From Actinomadura violacea (GTDB taxonomy: Bacteria; Actinomycetota; Actinomycetes; Streptosporangiales; Streptosporangiaceae): a DNA stretch of 64,000 bases. The position numbers were made by a program, and so were the translations under genes. Positions 1 through 8,220 of this stretch are shown one piece after another. Below the pieces are notes generated by a model, which worked only from the letters and a program-made list of their open reading frames with translations, was not told the origin of the DNA and made no database searches. Every line of letters begins with the position of its first letter. Position 1 is the stretch's first letter. Location of the stretch: contig NZ_JAGEPF010000012.1 in assembly GCF_017573465.1 (NCBI RefSeq), positions 124,001-188,000 on the forward strand. Reading direction: 5' to 3'.

Positions 1-1
1 G

Positions 2-1219
2 ACGTGGGCCGCGCACGAGGACGTCGTGTCCGACGACGCCTACCCCGACCCGGCGGACCCGGCCGCGCACGTCGGCGCGGCGATGAACTACGACCTGATG
101 CGCTCGCTGAAGGGCGGCCGTCCGTGGCTGCTGATGGAGCAGGCGCCGTCGGCGGTGAGCTGGCGTCCGGTGAACGCGCCGAAGCCGCCCGCGCTGGCGC
201 GGCTGTGGTCGCTGCAGACGGTGGCGCACGGCGCGGACGGCGTCCTGCACTTCCAGTGGCGGGCGTCGCGGGCCGGCGCGGAGAAGTTCCACAGCGCGCT
301 GCTGCCGCATCGGGGGACCGAGGGGCGGCAGTGGGCCTCGACCGTGGCGTTCGGCCGGGACCTCACCCGGCTCGCCGAGGTCGCGGGCACCCGGATCACC
401 GCCGACGTCGCGATCGTCCTGGACTGGAACTCGTGGTGGGCGCTGGAGCTGGACGACCGCCCGTCCGCCCGGCTCCGCCTCCGCGACCTCGTCCGGACCT
501 GGTACGGGGCCTTGGCGGACCGCAACGTCGCCGTCGACTTCGTTCCGCCGTACGCCGACCTGTCGGGGTACCGGCTCGTCCTCGCTCCGAACCTGTACCT
601 GATGGCGGACGCGACGGCCGCGCGGCTCACCGCGTACGTCGAGGCCGGCGGACGGCTCGTGTGCGGCTTCTTCAGCGGCATCGTCGACGAGCACGACCAC
701 ATCCACCTCGGCGGCTATCCGGCGCCGCTGCGCGACGTGCTCGGCGTCGTCGTCGACGAGTTCTGGCCCGTGCCCGACGGCGCGTCCGTGCCGGTGTCGC
801 TCGGCGGGCGTGAGGTCACCGCGACGATGTGGAGCGAGTGGCTGGAGCCGCTGACCGCCGAGGTCGCCGGCCCCTACACGTCCGGCGAGCTTGCCGGACG
901 ACCCGCGGTCACCCGCAACGCCCACGGCGAGGGCCGCGCCTGGTACGTCGGCTGCCACCTCGGCGACGAGATCGGGTCCGTGCTCGACGAGGCCGCCGCC
1001 GACGCCGGGGTCCGCCCGGTGCTCGACGCCGCGCCGGGCGTCGAGGCCACCCGCCGCGACGGGCCCGAGCACTCCTACTACTTCCTGCTCAACCAGGCCG
1101 GCCGGGCCTGCGAGACGCCCGCGCCGGACGGCGTCGACCTGCTGACCGGCGACCCCGTCCGCCGGACCCTGCACCTCCCCCCGCACGGAGCGGCGGTCGT
1201 CAAGACCGCGCGCGCCTGA
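2..1219 (+). CDS. GH42 beta-galactosidase, C-terminal part (5' end outside window)
   Basis: The reading frame is open from base 2, so the gene starts before the window and about 405 C-terminal residues are visible. The sequence EDVVSDDAYPDP, followed by YDLMRSL and LLMEQAPSAVSWRPVNAPKP, is the hallmark of the GH42 (beta-galactosidase/alpha-L-arabinopyranosidase) TIM barrel around the catalytic nucleophile region; the E in LMEQ is the likely nucleophile. HGADGVLHFQWRASRAGAEKFHSA closes the barrel. A trimerisation domain with a Rossmann-like fold follows, and a small all-beta C domain ends in HGAAVVKTARA. The visible part has no signal peptide, but its N-terminus is missing. The enzyme should release terminal beta-galactosides, probably in the cytoplasm. 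A secreted GH63 gene follows 25 bp downstream, suggesting a shared glycan-degradation transcript. The substrate is inferred only from the family. Confidence 0.9.
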   Translation, partial: TWAAHEDVVSDDAYPDPADPAAHVGAAMNYDLMRSLKGGRPWLLMEQAPSAVSWRPVNAPKPPALARLWSLQTVAHGADGVLHFQWRASRAGAEKFHSALLPHRGTEGRQWASTVAFGRDLTRLAEVAGTRITADVAIVLDWNSWWALELDDRPSARLRLRDLVRTWYGALADRNVAVDFVPPYADLSGYRLVLAPNLYLMADATAARLTAYVEAGGRLVCGFFSGIVDEHDHIHLGGYPAPLRDVLGVVVDEFWPVPDGASVPVSLGGREVTATMWSEWLEPLTAEVAGPYTSGELAGRPAVTRNAHGEGRAWYVGCHLGDEIGSVLDEAAADAGVRPVLDAAPGVEATRRDGPEHSYYFLLNQAGRACETPAPDGVDLLTGDPVRRTLHLPPHGAAVVKTARA

Positions 1220-1244
1220 ATCCACCCCCCTCGAAGAGGTCGTC

Positions 1245-3395
1245 ATGCGTCGATCGCTGCATGTCCTGGCCGGGCTGACGCTCGGCTCCGCACTCGTCCT
1301 GCCCGTGAACGCGGCCGCCGCGGCCCCGCCGGCGCGCCCGCCGGGGCCCGCCGGCTACGCCGACGTGCTCGACCTGCACGGCGTCCCGGCGAAGGCCCTG
1401 CCGCCCGAGGTCAGCGACATCAACGTGTTCGCCGACCAAGGCGCCTGGCACGCCTACGCCCTGCCCAAGTCCGGGGACACCTCCGCGTACGGCGGCTTCA
1501 CCGGGCCGCTGTACATCGCGCAGGAGTACCCGTGGTGGCTGAGCAAGGTGTTCAGCCGCATCACGCTCAGCGAGAACGGCAAGCAGATCGACCTCGCGTC
1601 CGCGAAGAACCCGCGCTTCACGTCGCTGCCCGGCGTGCTGCGCCAGACCTACGACCTGCCGGGGCTGCGGCTCACGCTGGAGCTGCGGTTCGCGTCCGAC
1701 CGCACCGCGCTGGTCCGCGCCCATGTGGAGAACACCGGACGGTCTGCCCGGACGCTGCACGTCGGCTGGACGGGCGAGCTGCTGCGCCCCGACGCGGAGC
1801 CGATGCGGAGCGCGCCGTCCCTGCACGCCACCGCCGACGGCGTCGCGGTCGGGTTCGCGAAGGTCCGGAAGACGTGGGACTACCTGACCGGCGGTGACGA
1901 GCGGTTCGAGGTCCGGCACGACGGGCCCGTCCGGACGACCGTCACCGGGGACGCCTACCGCACCGACCTGGCCCGCCCGCTGACCGTCGCGCCGCACCGC
2001 TCGTCCGCGCTGGCCTGGACGGAGAGCTACACCTTCACCGCCGCCGAGCGAAGCCGCGAGAACACCGCCGCGCTGCTGCGCGATGCCGACCGGGTGGACG
2101 CGCGGACGGACGCGCGCTGGCGCGGCTACGTCGCCGCCGTGACGCGCGGCGTCCCGGCCGACCGCCGCCGGCTCGCCGTGAAGTCGCTCGAGACGCTGGT
2201 CACGAACTGGCGCGGCCCGGCGGGGATGCTCAAGCACGGCGGGATGACCCCGTCCATCACCTACAAGTGGTTCACCGGCGGGTTCTGGGCGTGGGACACC
2301 TGGAAGCAGGCCGTCGGCACCGCCCGCTTCGCGCCCGGCCTCGCGGAGTCGCAGATCAGGTCGATGTTCGACTACCAGGTCGAGCCCGGTTCCAAGTCCC
2401 GCCCGCAGGACGCCGGGATGATCCCCGACTGCGTCTTCTACAACGACCCCTCGCAGGGCGGCGGGAACTGGAACGAGCGCAACAGCAAGCCGCCGCTCGC
2501 CGCTTGGGCCGTGTGGGAGGTCTACCAGCGCAACGGGGACGCGGCGTTCCTGCGCGAGATGTACCCGAAGCTCGTCGCCTACCACGACTGGTGGTACCGC
2601 AACCGGGACCACGACCACGACGGGCTCGCGGAGTACGGCGCGACCGTCGACCCCGCGAACGCGACGCCGGAGGACGCCCGGCAGGCCGCCGCGTGGGAGA
2701 GCGGCATGGACAACGCGCCGCGCTTCGACGCCGCGCTCGGCACGTCCGTCGTCGAGAACCGCGGCGCGGGCGGGCGCCTCGTCGGCTACTCGCTGAACCA
2801 GGAGTCGGTCGACCTCAACTCCTACCTCGCCGCCGAGGACGGCTACCTCGCCGCGATCGCCCGGCGGCTCGGCCACCGTGCCGACGCCGAGCGCTGGACG
2901 GCCCGGCAGCGCACCGTCGCCGCCGCGGTCCGCAAGGCGATGTACGACCCGGCGACCGGCTTCTTCTACGACACCGACCTCGCGTCGGGCAGGCGCCTCA
3001 CCGAGCGGGGCCGGGGCATCGAGGGCGCGATCCCGCTGTGGGCCGGCGTCGCGGACGGCGGCGAGGCGGCGGCGGTCCGCGGCAAGCTGACCGACCCGGG
3101 GGAGTTCGCGACGAAGGTCCCGTTCGCGACGGTGGCGAAGAGCTCCCCGTACTTCGCGCCCGAGGAGTACTGGCGCGGTCCGGTCTGGCTCGACCAGGCG
3201 TACTTCGCGCTGGCCGGCCTCCAGCGGTACGGCTACCGGCGGGACGCGGCGGCCCTCGCGGACCGGCTGCGCGGCTCGGCGGCGGGCCTGCTCGGCGACG
3301 CCCCGATCGCGGAGAACTACGACCCGGTGACGGGCGCGGCGCTGAACTCCACCAACTTCAGCTGGTCGGCCGCGCTGCTGCTGGAACTCGGCTGA
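1245..3395 (+). CDS. Secreted GH63 glucosidase, YgjK-like
   Basis: This 716-residue protein starts with a Sec signal peptide (MRRSLHVLAGLTLGSALVLPVNAAAAA, cleavage near residue 27). The rest follows E. coli YgjK closely from memory: an N-terminal beta-sandwich (about 40-260) with DQGAWHAY, GGFTGPLYIAQEY and LTLELRFASDRT, then an (alpha/alpha)6 barrel with KWFTGGFWAWDTWKQA, GGNWNERNSKPPLAAW and YPKLVAYHDWWYRNRDHDHDG. The two acidic residues equivalent to the YgjK catalytic pair are D489 in WESGMDNA and E690 in PIAENYDPVTGA. GH63 enzymes invert alpha-glucosidic bonds in small gluco- or galacto-oligosaccharides. The presumed export suggests extracellular oligosaccharide trimming that feeds the neighbouring GH42 enzyme. 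Exact substrate is unknown. A strong hairpin follows the stop codon. Confidence 0.88.
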   Translation: MRRSLHVLAGLTLGSALVLPVNAAAAAPPARPPGPAGYADVLDLHGVPAKALPPEVSDINVFADQGAWHAYALPKSGDTSAYGGFTGPLYIAQEYPWWLSKVFSRITLSENGKQIDLASAKNPRFTSLPGVLRQTYDLPGLRLTLELRFASDRTALVRAHVENTGRSARTLHVGWTGELLRPDAEPMRSAPSLHATADGVAVGFAKVRKTWDYLTGGDERFEVRHDGPVRTTVTGDAYRTDLARPLTVAPHRSSALAWTESYTFTAAERSRENTAALLRDADRVDARTDARWRGYVAAVTRGVPADRRRLAVKSLETLVTNWRGPAGMLKHGGMTPSITYKWFTGGFWAWDTWKQAVGTARFAPGLAESQIRSMFDYQVEPGSKSRPQDAGMIPDCVFYNDPSQGGGNWNERNSKPPLAAWAVWEVYQRNGDAAFLREMYPKLVAYHDWWYRNRDHDHDGLAEYGATVDPANATPEDARQAAAWESGMDNAPRFDAALGTSVVENRGAGGRLVGYSLNQESVDLNSYLAAEDGYLAAIARRLGHRADAERWTARQRTVAAAVRKAMYDPATGFFYDTDLASGRRLTERGRGIEGAIPLWAGVADGGEAAAVRGKLTDPGEFATKVPFATVAKSSPYFAPEEYWRGPVWLDQAYFALAGLQRYGYRRDAAALADRLRGSAAGLLGDAPIAENYDPVTGAALNSTNFSWSAALLLELG

Positions 3396-3400
3396 CCCGC

Positions 3401-3441
3401 CGCCGCCCGGTCCCGCCCGCCGCCGGCGGGGCCGGGCGGCG
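3401..3441 (+). terminator. GC-rich hairpin after the glycosidase genes
   Basis: Perfect 10-bp arms CGCCGCCCGG (3401-3410) and CCGGGCGGCG (3432-3441) enclose a second, smaller inverted repeat (CCCGCC/GGCGGG). The hairpin begins 6 bp after the stop of the GH63 gene. It lacks a clear T tract, as is common in high-GC actinomycetes. It probably ends the GH42-GH63 transcript. Confidence 0.6.
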
Positions 3442-3571
3442 ATGTGCGGGCACGGGTGGTTTGTCCGGTGGATTTTGCCCATCCTGGGAGCCGAGCGCGC
3501 ATTAGTGCGCTTTCCGCCCGGGAAATTCCCCAGCGATCATCGCGCGACGCGGTGCCGGGGAAAGGGCGGAA

Positions 3572-4426
3572 ATGCGGATAGAAGGCGTAGAACGGTCACG
3601 GGTCGGGAGGGCGGTGCCGGCGGTCGGCGGCGCCGTCGGGCTGGCGCTGATGGCGGCGGTCCCGACCGCATTGGCCGGCACCGCATTGGCCGATACGGGG
3701 TCGGGTGCGGCGCGCGAGGTCACCTACCAGGCGCAGTTGCGGCCCCTGAACCACCAGACCGGATCGGGCCGGCTGACGCTCCGCCTGCGCGGAAGCACCG
3801 CGACGATCACCGAGCGGTACTCGGGGCTGGCGGCGCGGTTCGGCGGCAAGCCGTACCCGCACCTGCAGCACATCCACGGCGGTGCCCGCGGCATGTGCCC
3901 GCCGATGTCGGCCGACAAGAACGGCGACGGCGTCGTCAGCACCGCGGAGGGCATGCCGTTCTACGGCCCGATCCAGACGACCCTGTCGGTGACCGGCGAC
4001 GTCACCCCGCGGGGCGGCACGAACCTCGCGATCGCGCCGAAGGGGCCGAGCCTGCGCTACGAGCGGACGATCACGCTCAGCCCCGCCGCCGTCGCCTCGC
4101 TGCACAAGGGCATCGCGGTCGTCGTCGTCCACGGCGACGACCCGAGGCTGCTCGGCCGCAAGGCGCGGACGGAGAAGAGCGAGCTGGTGCCGTCGCTGCC
4201 GCTCGCCGTGACGTCGCCCGCGCTGTGCGGCGTGCTCAAGGCGATGCCGGCGGGCGGCGCCGCGACCGGCACCGGCTCCACCGCGGCCACCGGCCGTGCC
4301 GCCGCCATCGGCCCCGCGGCCGGCGCCTGGCTCTTCGGCGCGGGCGCCGTGCTGGCGGGCACCTGCGCGCTGGCGCGCGTCCTGCTCGTCCGGCGGCGGG
4401 ATCGGGCGGCGTGCCGGCCCGCATGA
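3572..4426 (+). CDS. CHRD-like secreted, C-terminally membrane-anchored protein
   Basis: The product has 284 residues. The N-terminus carries a signal sequence ending near ALADTGSG (about residue 42). The mature part (about 45-215) has a beta-rich CHRD-like region: VTYQAQLRPLN, GSGRLTLRLRGSTATITERYSGL and LQHIHGGARGMCPP, the last resembling the HxHxG element of CHRD/SOD-like folds. A calcium-loop-like segment DKNGDGVVSTAEG lies near residue 115. A Gly/Ala/Thr-rich linker leads to a C-terminal transmembrane helix (about 248-272) followed by RRRDR. The C-terminus resembles a wall or membrane anchor, but no LPxTG-type motif is visible. The stop codon overlaps the start of a class F sortase (ATGA), so the two are translationally coupled and probably work together at the envelope. 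A purine-rich ribosome binding site (GGGGAAAGGG) precedes the ATG. Function unknown. Confidence 0.75.
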   Translation: MRIEGVERSRVGRAVPAVGGAVGLALMAAVPTALAGTALADTGSGAAREVTYQAQLRPLNHQTGSGRLTLRLRGSTATITERYSGLAARFGGKPYPHLQHIHGGARGMCPPMSADKNGDGVVSTAEGMPFYGPIQTTLSVTGDVTPRGGTNLAIAPKGPSLRYERTITLSPAAVASLHKGIAVVVVHGDDPRLLGRKARTEKSELVPSLPLAVTSPALCGVLKAMPAGGAATGTGSTAATGRAAAIGPAAGAWLFGAGAVLAGTCALARVLLVRRRDRAACRPA

Positions 4427-5070
4427 GGACGGCCCCGCCGCGCGGCGACCGCCGGGCCCTCGCACTGGGCCTGGCGGCGGTCGCGTGCGCCGCCGCCGGC
4501 GTGACCGCGGCGTTCAACGGGCACCGCGACCCCGCGCCGCAGGCGCCGGCCGCTCCGCCCGCCTGGGCGCCGCCGCGCACCCCCGTCACCGTGGACGGCC
4601 TCGCGCTGCCCGCCGCGCCGCCGACCCGGCTCACGATCCCGGCGCTCGGCGTCCGCGCCCGCGTCGCCCGCGCCGGGCTCCGCCCGGACGGCACGCTCCA
4701 GCCGCCCCGCCCGCCGGACGAGGACCGCCCCGCCTGGTACATCGGCTCCGTCACGCCGGGGGAGACGGGCACCGCCGTCATCGAGGGGCACCTCGACTCC
4801 CGCGCGGGCCCGTCGGTGTTCTTCCGGCTGGGCCGGCTGCGCCCCGGACGGCGCGTCCGGGTGCGGCGCGCCGACCGGACGACCGCGGTGTTCACCGTCG
4901 ACGCCGTCCGCCGGTTCCCGAAGGACGCGTTCCCGACGTGGGCGGTGTACGCCGACACGCCGGGCCCGTCCCTGCGCCTCATCACCTGCGGCGGCCGGTT
5001 CGACGCCGCCGCCCGCCACTACCGCGACAACACCGTCGCGTTCGCGCACCTCACCGCCGTCACCCGCTGA
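4423..5070 (+). CDS. Class F sortase
   Basis: This 215-residue protein has an N-terminal membrane helix (ALALGLAAVACAAAGVTAAF), a Pro/Ala-rich linker and one sortase domain (about 70-210). The catalytic set is visible: H123 in VIEGHLDS, C189 in LITCGG, and Arg in the following RHYRDN (R198 or R201). RLTIPALGVRARV and WYIGSVTPGETG are typical of the short actinobacterial class F sortases. These enzymes are transpeptidases at the outer face of the membrane; few have known substrates. The gene is coupled by ATGA to the CHRD protein upstream, the obvious candidate partner although that protein has no recognisable sorting pentapeptide. A GTG at 4411 is an alternative in-frame start. Confidence 0.88.
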   Translation: MRTAPPRGDRRALALGLAAVACAAAGVTAAFNGHRDPAPQAPAAPPAWAPPRTPVTVDGLALPAAPPTRLTIPALGVRARVARAGLRPDGTLQPPRPPDEDRPAWYIGSVTPGETGTAVIEGHLDSRAGPSVFFRLGRLRPGRRVRVRRADRTTAVFTVDAVRRFPKDAFPTWAVYADTPGPSLRLITCGGRFDAAARHYRDNTVAFAHLTAVTR

Positions 5071-5087
5071 CCCCTCGTCGGGGCGGG

Positions 5088-6890
5088 TCAGTGCTTGCGG
5101 CCGGGGAGGTTCTCGTACATGTCCGTCAGCTTCTGCCGGAAGCCGCGCTCGGCGATGCCGAACTTCTGCGGGTCCTTGAAGCCCGCCTTGACGGTCTTCT
5201 TGGCCTGGTCGCTCATGATGTGCGGCGGGATCGGCGGGATCTCGTTGTCCACCACGAACTCCAGCACCACCGGGCGGTCGCTGGACAGCGCCTGCTTCCA
5301 GACGTCGGTGACCTTTTTCGGCTCGTCGCAGTAGATGCCCTTCAGCCCCGCCAGCTCGGCGTACTTGGCGTACGGGAAGTCGGGGATCGTCTGCGAGCCC
5401 GGGTACTTCGGGTCGCCGCCCATCGCGCGCTGCTCCCAGGTGACCTGGTTGAGGTCCTGGTTGTTGAACACGCAGAAGATCAGCGGCGGGGAGCCCGCCA
5501 GCCGGTCGGCGTACCGCTTGACGGTGAGCATCTCGTTCATGCCGTTCATCTGGAACGCGCCGTCGCCGACGAAGCAGATCACCGGGCGGTCGGGGTAGGC
5601 GAACCGGGCCGCGATCGCGTACGGGACGCCGGGCCCCATCGTCGCGAGCGTCCCGGACAGCGAGGCCTTCATGCCGTCACGGAGCTTGATGTGCCGCGCC
5701 CACCAGTTGGTCGCCGAGCCGGAGTCGGCGGTGAGGATGCACCCGTCGGGCAGCAGCGGCGACAGCTCGTGCGCCACCGCCTGCGGGTTGATCTTGCCGC
5801 CGAAGGACTGCCCGGCGCGCTTCTCCATCACCGTGTTCCAGGCGCGAACGTTCTCCTCGATCTTGTCCCGCCAGGACCGGTCCTTCTTGCGCTTGAGGAG
5901 CGGGATCAGCTCCTTGAGCGTCTCCTTCGCGTCGCCGACGACGTGCGCGTCCATCGGGTAGCGGATGCCGATCATGCGGCCGTCGATGTCGATCTCGACG
6001 CCCTTGCAGCTGCCCTCGTCCGGCAGCCACTCGGCGTACGGGAAGCTGGAGCCGATCATGAACAGCACGTCGCAGTTCATGATCATCTCATCGCTGGCCT
6101 TGGAGCCGAGCAGCCCGATCGGGCCGGTGACGAACGGCAGGTCGTCCGGGACGACCTCGCGGCCGAGCAGCGCCTTGGCGATGCCCGCGCCGAGCAGCTC
6201 GGCGACCTCGATGACCTCCGCCTCGGCGTTGGCCGCGCCCTGCCCGATCAGCATCGCGACCTTCTTGCCCTCGTTGAGGATGTCCGCGGCCTTGCGCAGC
6301 TCGTCCGGGTTCGGGAGCATGCGCGGCTGGCTCCACCCGACGCTGGAGAAGACCGAGCCGTGCTCCTTCGGCGGCGACGGGACGGCCTGGCTCTCCTGGA
6401 CGTCCTCCGGGATGATGATCGTCGCGACGCCGCGGGTGGTGAGCGCGGTCTTGAACGCGCGGTCGATGATGTGCCGCATCTGCCCCGGGTCCATGCAGAT
6501 CTGCACGAACTCCGACACGTCGGCGAACAGGTTCTCCAGCGCGACTTCCTGCTGGTAGTGGGTGCCCTGGGAGAGCCGCTTCTGCTGCCCGATGATGGCG
6601 ACGACCGGCTGATGGTCCAGCTTGGCGTCGTAGAGGCCGTTCAGCAGGTGGATCGCGCCGGGCCCGGACGTGGCGGTGCACACCCCGACCTCGCCGGTGA
6701 ACTTGGAGTGGGCGCACGCCATGAACGCGGCCATCTCCTCGTGCCGGGTCTGGATGAACTCCGGATGCCCCTTGGCCCGGTCGAACGCGCCGAGCATCCC
6801 GTTGATGCCGTCGCCCGGATACCCGTAGACGCGGTCGATGCCCCACTCGCGCAGCCGCTCGAGCACGTAGTCGGCTACCTGCTGCCCCAT
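5088..6890 (-). CDS. Thiamine pyrophosphate-dependent pyruvate oxidase-like enzyme (PoxB/YdaP type)
   Basis: The 600-residue protein has the full three-domain architecture of the ThDP oxidase/decarboxylase family. The N-terminal PYR domain carries the activating glutamate (E51 in TRHEEMAAFM) and TATSGPGAIHLLNGLYDA. A central FAD/nucleotide-fold domain includes VAMLIGQGAANA and FMIGSSFPYAEWLP. The C-terminal PP domain binds Mg-ThDP through VGDGAFQMNG ... NNQDLNQVTWEQR. It most likely oxidatively decarboxylates pyruvate to acetate or acetyl phosphate, with electrons going to quinone or oxygen. In Bacillus the relative YdaP is a general stress protein. The start at 6890 is preceded by a GGAG sequence. 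It is transcribed away from the enolase-superfamily gene, and a GTTT/GGGG stress-sigma-like promoter lies in the shared gap. The actual substrate is not proven. Confidence 0.88.
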   Translation of the reverse strand: MGQQVADYVLERLREWGIDRVYGYPGDGINGMLGAFDRAKGHPEFIQTRHEEMAAFMACAHSKFTGEVGVCTATSGPGAIHLLNGLYDAKLDHQPVVAIIGQQKRLSQGTHYQQEVALENLFADVSEFVQICMDPGQMRHIIDRAFKTALTTRGVATIIIPEDVQESQAVPSPPKEHGSVFSSVGWSQPRMLPNPDELRKAADILNEGKKVAMLIGQGAANAEAEVIEVAELLGAGIAKALLGREVVPDDLPFVTGPIGLLGSKASDEMIMNCDVLFMIGSSFPYAEWLPDEGSCKGVEIDIDGRMIGIRYPMDAHVVGDAKETLKELIPLLKRKKDRSWRDKIEENVRAWNTVMEKRAGQSFGGKINPQAVAHELSPLLPDGCILTADSGSATNWWARHIKLRDGMKASLSGTLATMGPGVPYAIAARFAYPDRPVICFVGDGAFQMNGMNEMLTVKRYADRLAGSPPLIFCVFNNQDLNQVTWEQRAMGGDPKYPGSQTIPDFPYAKYAELAGLKGIYCDEPKKVTDVWKQALSSDRPVVLEFVVDNEIPPIPPHIMSDQAKKTVKAGFKDPQKFGIAERGFRQKLTDMYENLPGRKH

Positions 6891-6933
6891 GATCACTCCA
6901 GTCCGTGGATGGCGCGTGTTCGTCCTTCGCCAC

Positions 6934-6958
6934 GTCCCCGAGGAAAGGCGAGGCAAAC
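6934..6958 (-). promoter_or_regulatory. Candidate SigB-like promoter for the ThDP enzyme
   Basis: On the minus strand, GTTTG (6954-6958) and GGGGAC (6934-6939) are separated by 14 bp. This resembles the GTTT-N14-16-GGGTA pattern of actinobacterial general-stress sigma factors, though the -10 half is imperfect. It sits about 45 bp upstream of the start codon. Confidence 0.35.
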
Positions 6959-6986
6959 GGAGACCGCCGTTGCGGGCGCCCGGATC

Positions 6987-7011
6987 GTTTCGCCGCCGTT
7001 CCCAGCGGTAG
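6987..7011 (+). promoter_or_regulatory. Candidate SigB-like promoter for the enolase-superfamily gene
   Basis: GTTT at 6987-6990 and GGTAG at 7007-7011 are separated by 16 bp, matching the GTTT-N14-16-GGTA layout of actinobacterial stress-sigma promoters. It lies 30 bp upstream of the ATG at 7041, and a GAGGGGG ribosome binding site lies between. Confidence 0.4.
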
Positions 7012-7040
7012 TTAGTGGCCGACGAGAGGGGGAGCGGCCG

Positions 7041-8165
7041 ATGAGCACGGGAAGCGGGATCCCGGTCGAGGACGTCGCCGTCCACGCGTTCACGGTGCCG
7101 ACCGACGGCCCGGACGGCGCGGAGGAGGACGGCACGCTGCGCTGGGAGTCGACGACCATGGTGCTGGTCGAGGCGAGGGCGGGCGGCCGGACCGGGATCG
7201 GCTACACCTACGGCAGCCTCGCCGTGGCGACGCTCATCGAGTCCAAGCTCGCCTCCATCGTCAAGGGCGCGGACGCGCTCGCACCGGCCGCCGCCTGGCA
7301 CGCGATGTTCGCCGCGATCCGCAACGCGGGCCGCCCCGGAGTCGGGTCCATGGCGGTGTCGGCGGTCGACATCGCGCTGTGGGACCTGAAGGCGCGGCTG
7401 CTCGACCGGCCGCTGTTCCAGGTGCTGCCGAGCTTCCACGACCGCGTTCCGGTGTACGGCAGCGGCGGCTTCACCAACTATCCGCTCGACCGGCTCGCCG
7501 GGCAGCTCGCCGGCTGGGTCGAGCAGGGGATCCCGCGGGTCAAGCTGAAGATCTCCCGGTCGCCGGACGACGACCCGCGCCGGCTGACCGCCGTCCGCGA
7601 GGCGATCGGCCCGGGCCCGGACCTGTTCGTCGACTCCAACGGGGCGCTGATCCGCAAGGAGGCGCTGTACTGGGCGCGGCGGCTCGCCGACGAGTGGGAC
7701 GTCCGGTGGTTCGAGGAGCCGGTCAGCTCCGACGACACCGAAGGGCTGCGGCTCCTCCGCGAGCACGGCCCCGGACGGCTCGAAGTCGCGGCCGGGGAGT
7801 ACGGGTTCGTGCTCAAGGACTTCGCCGACCTGCTCGACGGGCCGTCCGTGGACTGCCTGCAGGCCGACGTCACCCGCTGCGGCGGCATCACCGGGCTGCT
7901 GCAGGTCGCGGGCCTGTCGGCGGCCCGGCAGACCGGGCTGTCCGCGCACTGCGCCCCGGCCGTGTCGGCGCACGCGTTCTGCGCCGTCGAACGGCTGCGG
8001 CACCTGGAGTACTTCCACGACCACGTCCGCTTCGAGCACCTGATCTTCGACGGCACGCTCAACCCCGAAGGCGGCGCGCTGCGGCCCGCCGCCGACCGTC
8101 CCGGCCTCGGCCTCGACGTCAAGTGGGCGGACGCCGGCGAGTACCGCGTCCACGGCCCGAGCTGA
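7041..8165 (+). CDS. Mandelate racemase/muconate lactonizing enzyme family protein
   Basis: This 374-residue enolase-superfamily member has an N-terminal capping domain (1-130) and a (beta/alpha)7-beta barrel. The key residues are present: the KxK pair K168/K170 in RVKLKIS, metal ligands D198 (VDSN), E225 (FEEP) and E253 (AGEYGF), then ADVTRCGG and the SAHCAPAVSAHAF segment that places a His near the active site. KxK together with a late His suggests a racemase, epimerase or acid-sugar dehydratase that abstracts a proton alpha to a carboxylate. The substrate cannot be read from the sequence. The ATG follows a GAGGGGG ribosome binding site. The next gene encodes a 2-hydroxyacid-type FAD dehydrogenase 55 bp downstream, so a hydroxyacid or sugar-acid catabolic unit is plausible. 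Confidence 0.85.
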   Translation: MSTGSGIPVEDVAVHAFTVPTDGPDGAEEDGTLRWESTTMVLVEARAGGRTGIGYTYGSLAVATLIESKLASIVKGADALAPAAAWHAMFAAIRNAGRPGVGSMAVSAVDIALWDLKARLLDRPLFQVLPSFHDRVPVYGSGGFTNYPLDRLAGQLAGWVEQGIPRVKLKISRSPDDDPRRLTAVREAIGPGPDLFVDSNGALIRKEALYWARRLADEWDVRWFEEPVSSDDTEGLRLLREHGPGRLEVAAGEYGFVLKDFADLLDGPSVDCLQADVTRCGGITGLLQVAGLSAARQTGLSAHCAPAVSAHAFCAVERLRHLEYFHDHVRFEHLIFDGTLNPEGGALRPAADRPGLGLDVKWADAGEYRVHGPS

Positions 8166-8220
8166 ACCGGCCGGCGGCACGACCATGACAATCCAGCGAC
8201 GGAAGGGCAGGACGACGCAG

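Noticed and set aside
4296..8165. A 1289-codon plus-strand frame running through the sortase and ThDP enzyme into the enolase-superfamily gene
   Set aside because: Only its last 374 codons (from ATG 7041) are real coding; the rest is antisense to the ThDP enzyme or out of frame with the sortase.
8185..8220. ATG 8185 as start of the large FAD/Fe-S dehydrogenase
   Set aside because: No ribosome binding site precedes it, while ATG 8221 has AGGACG at a suitable distance. The extra residues are not part of the domain.
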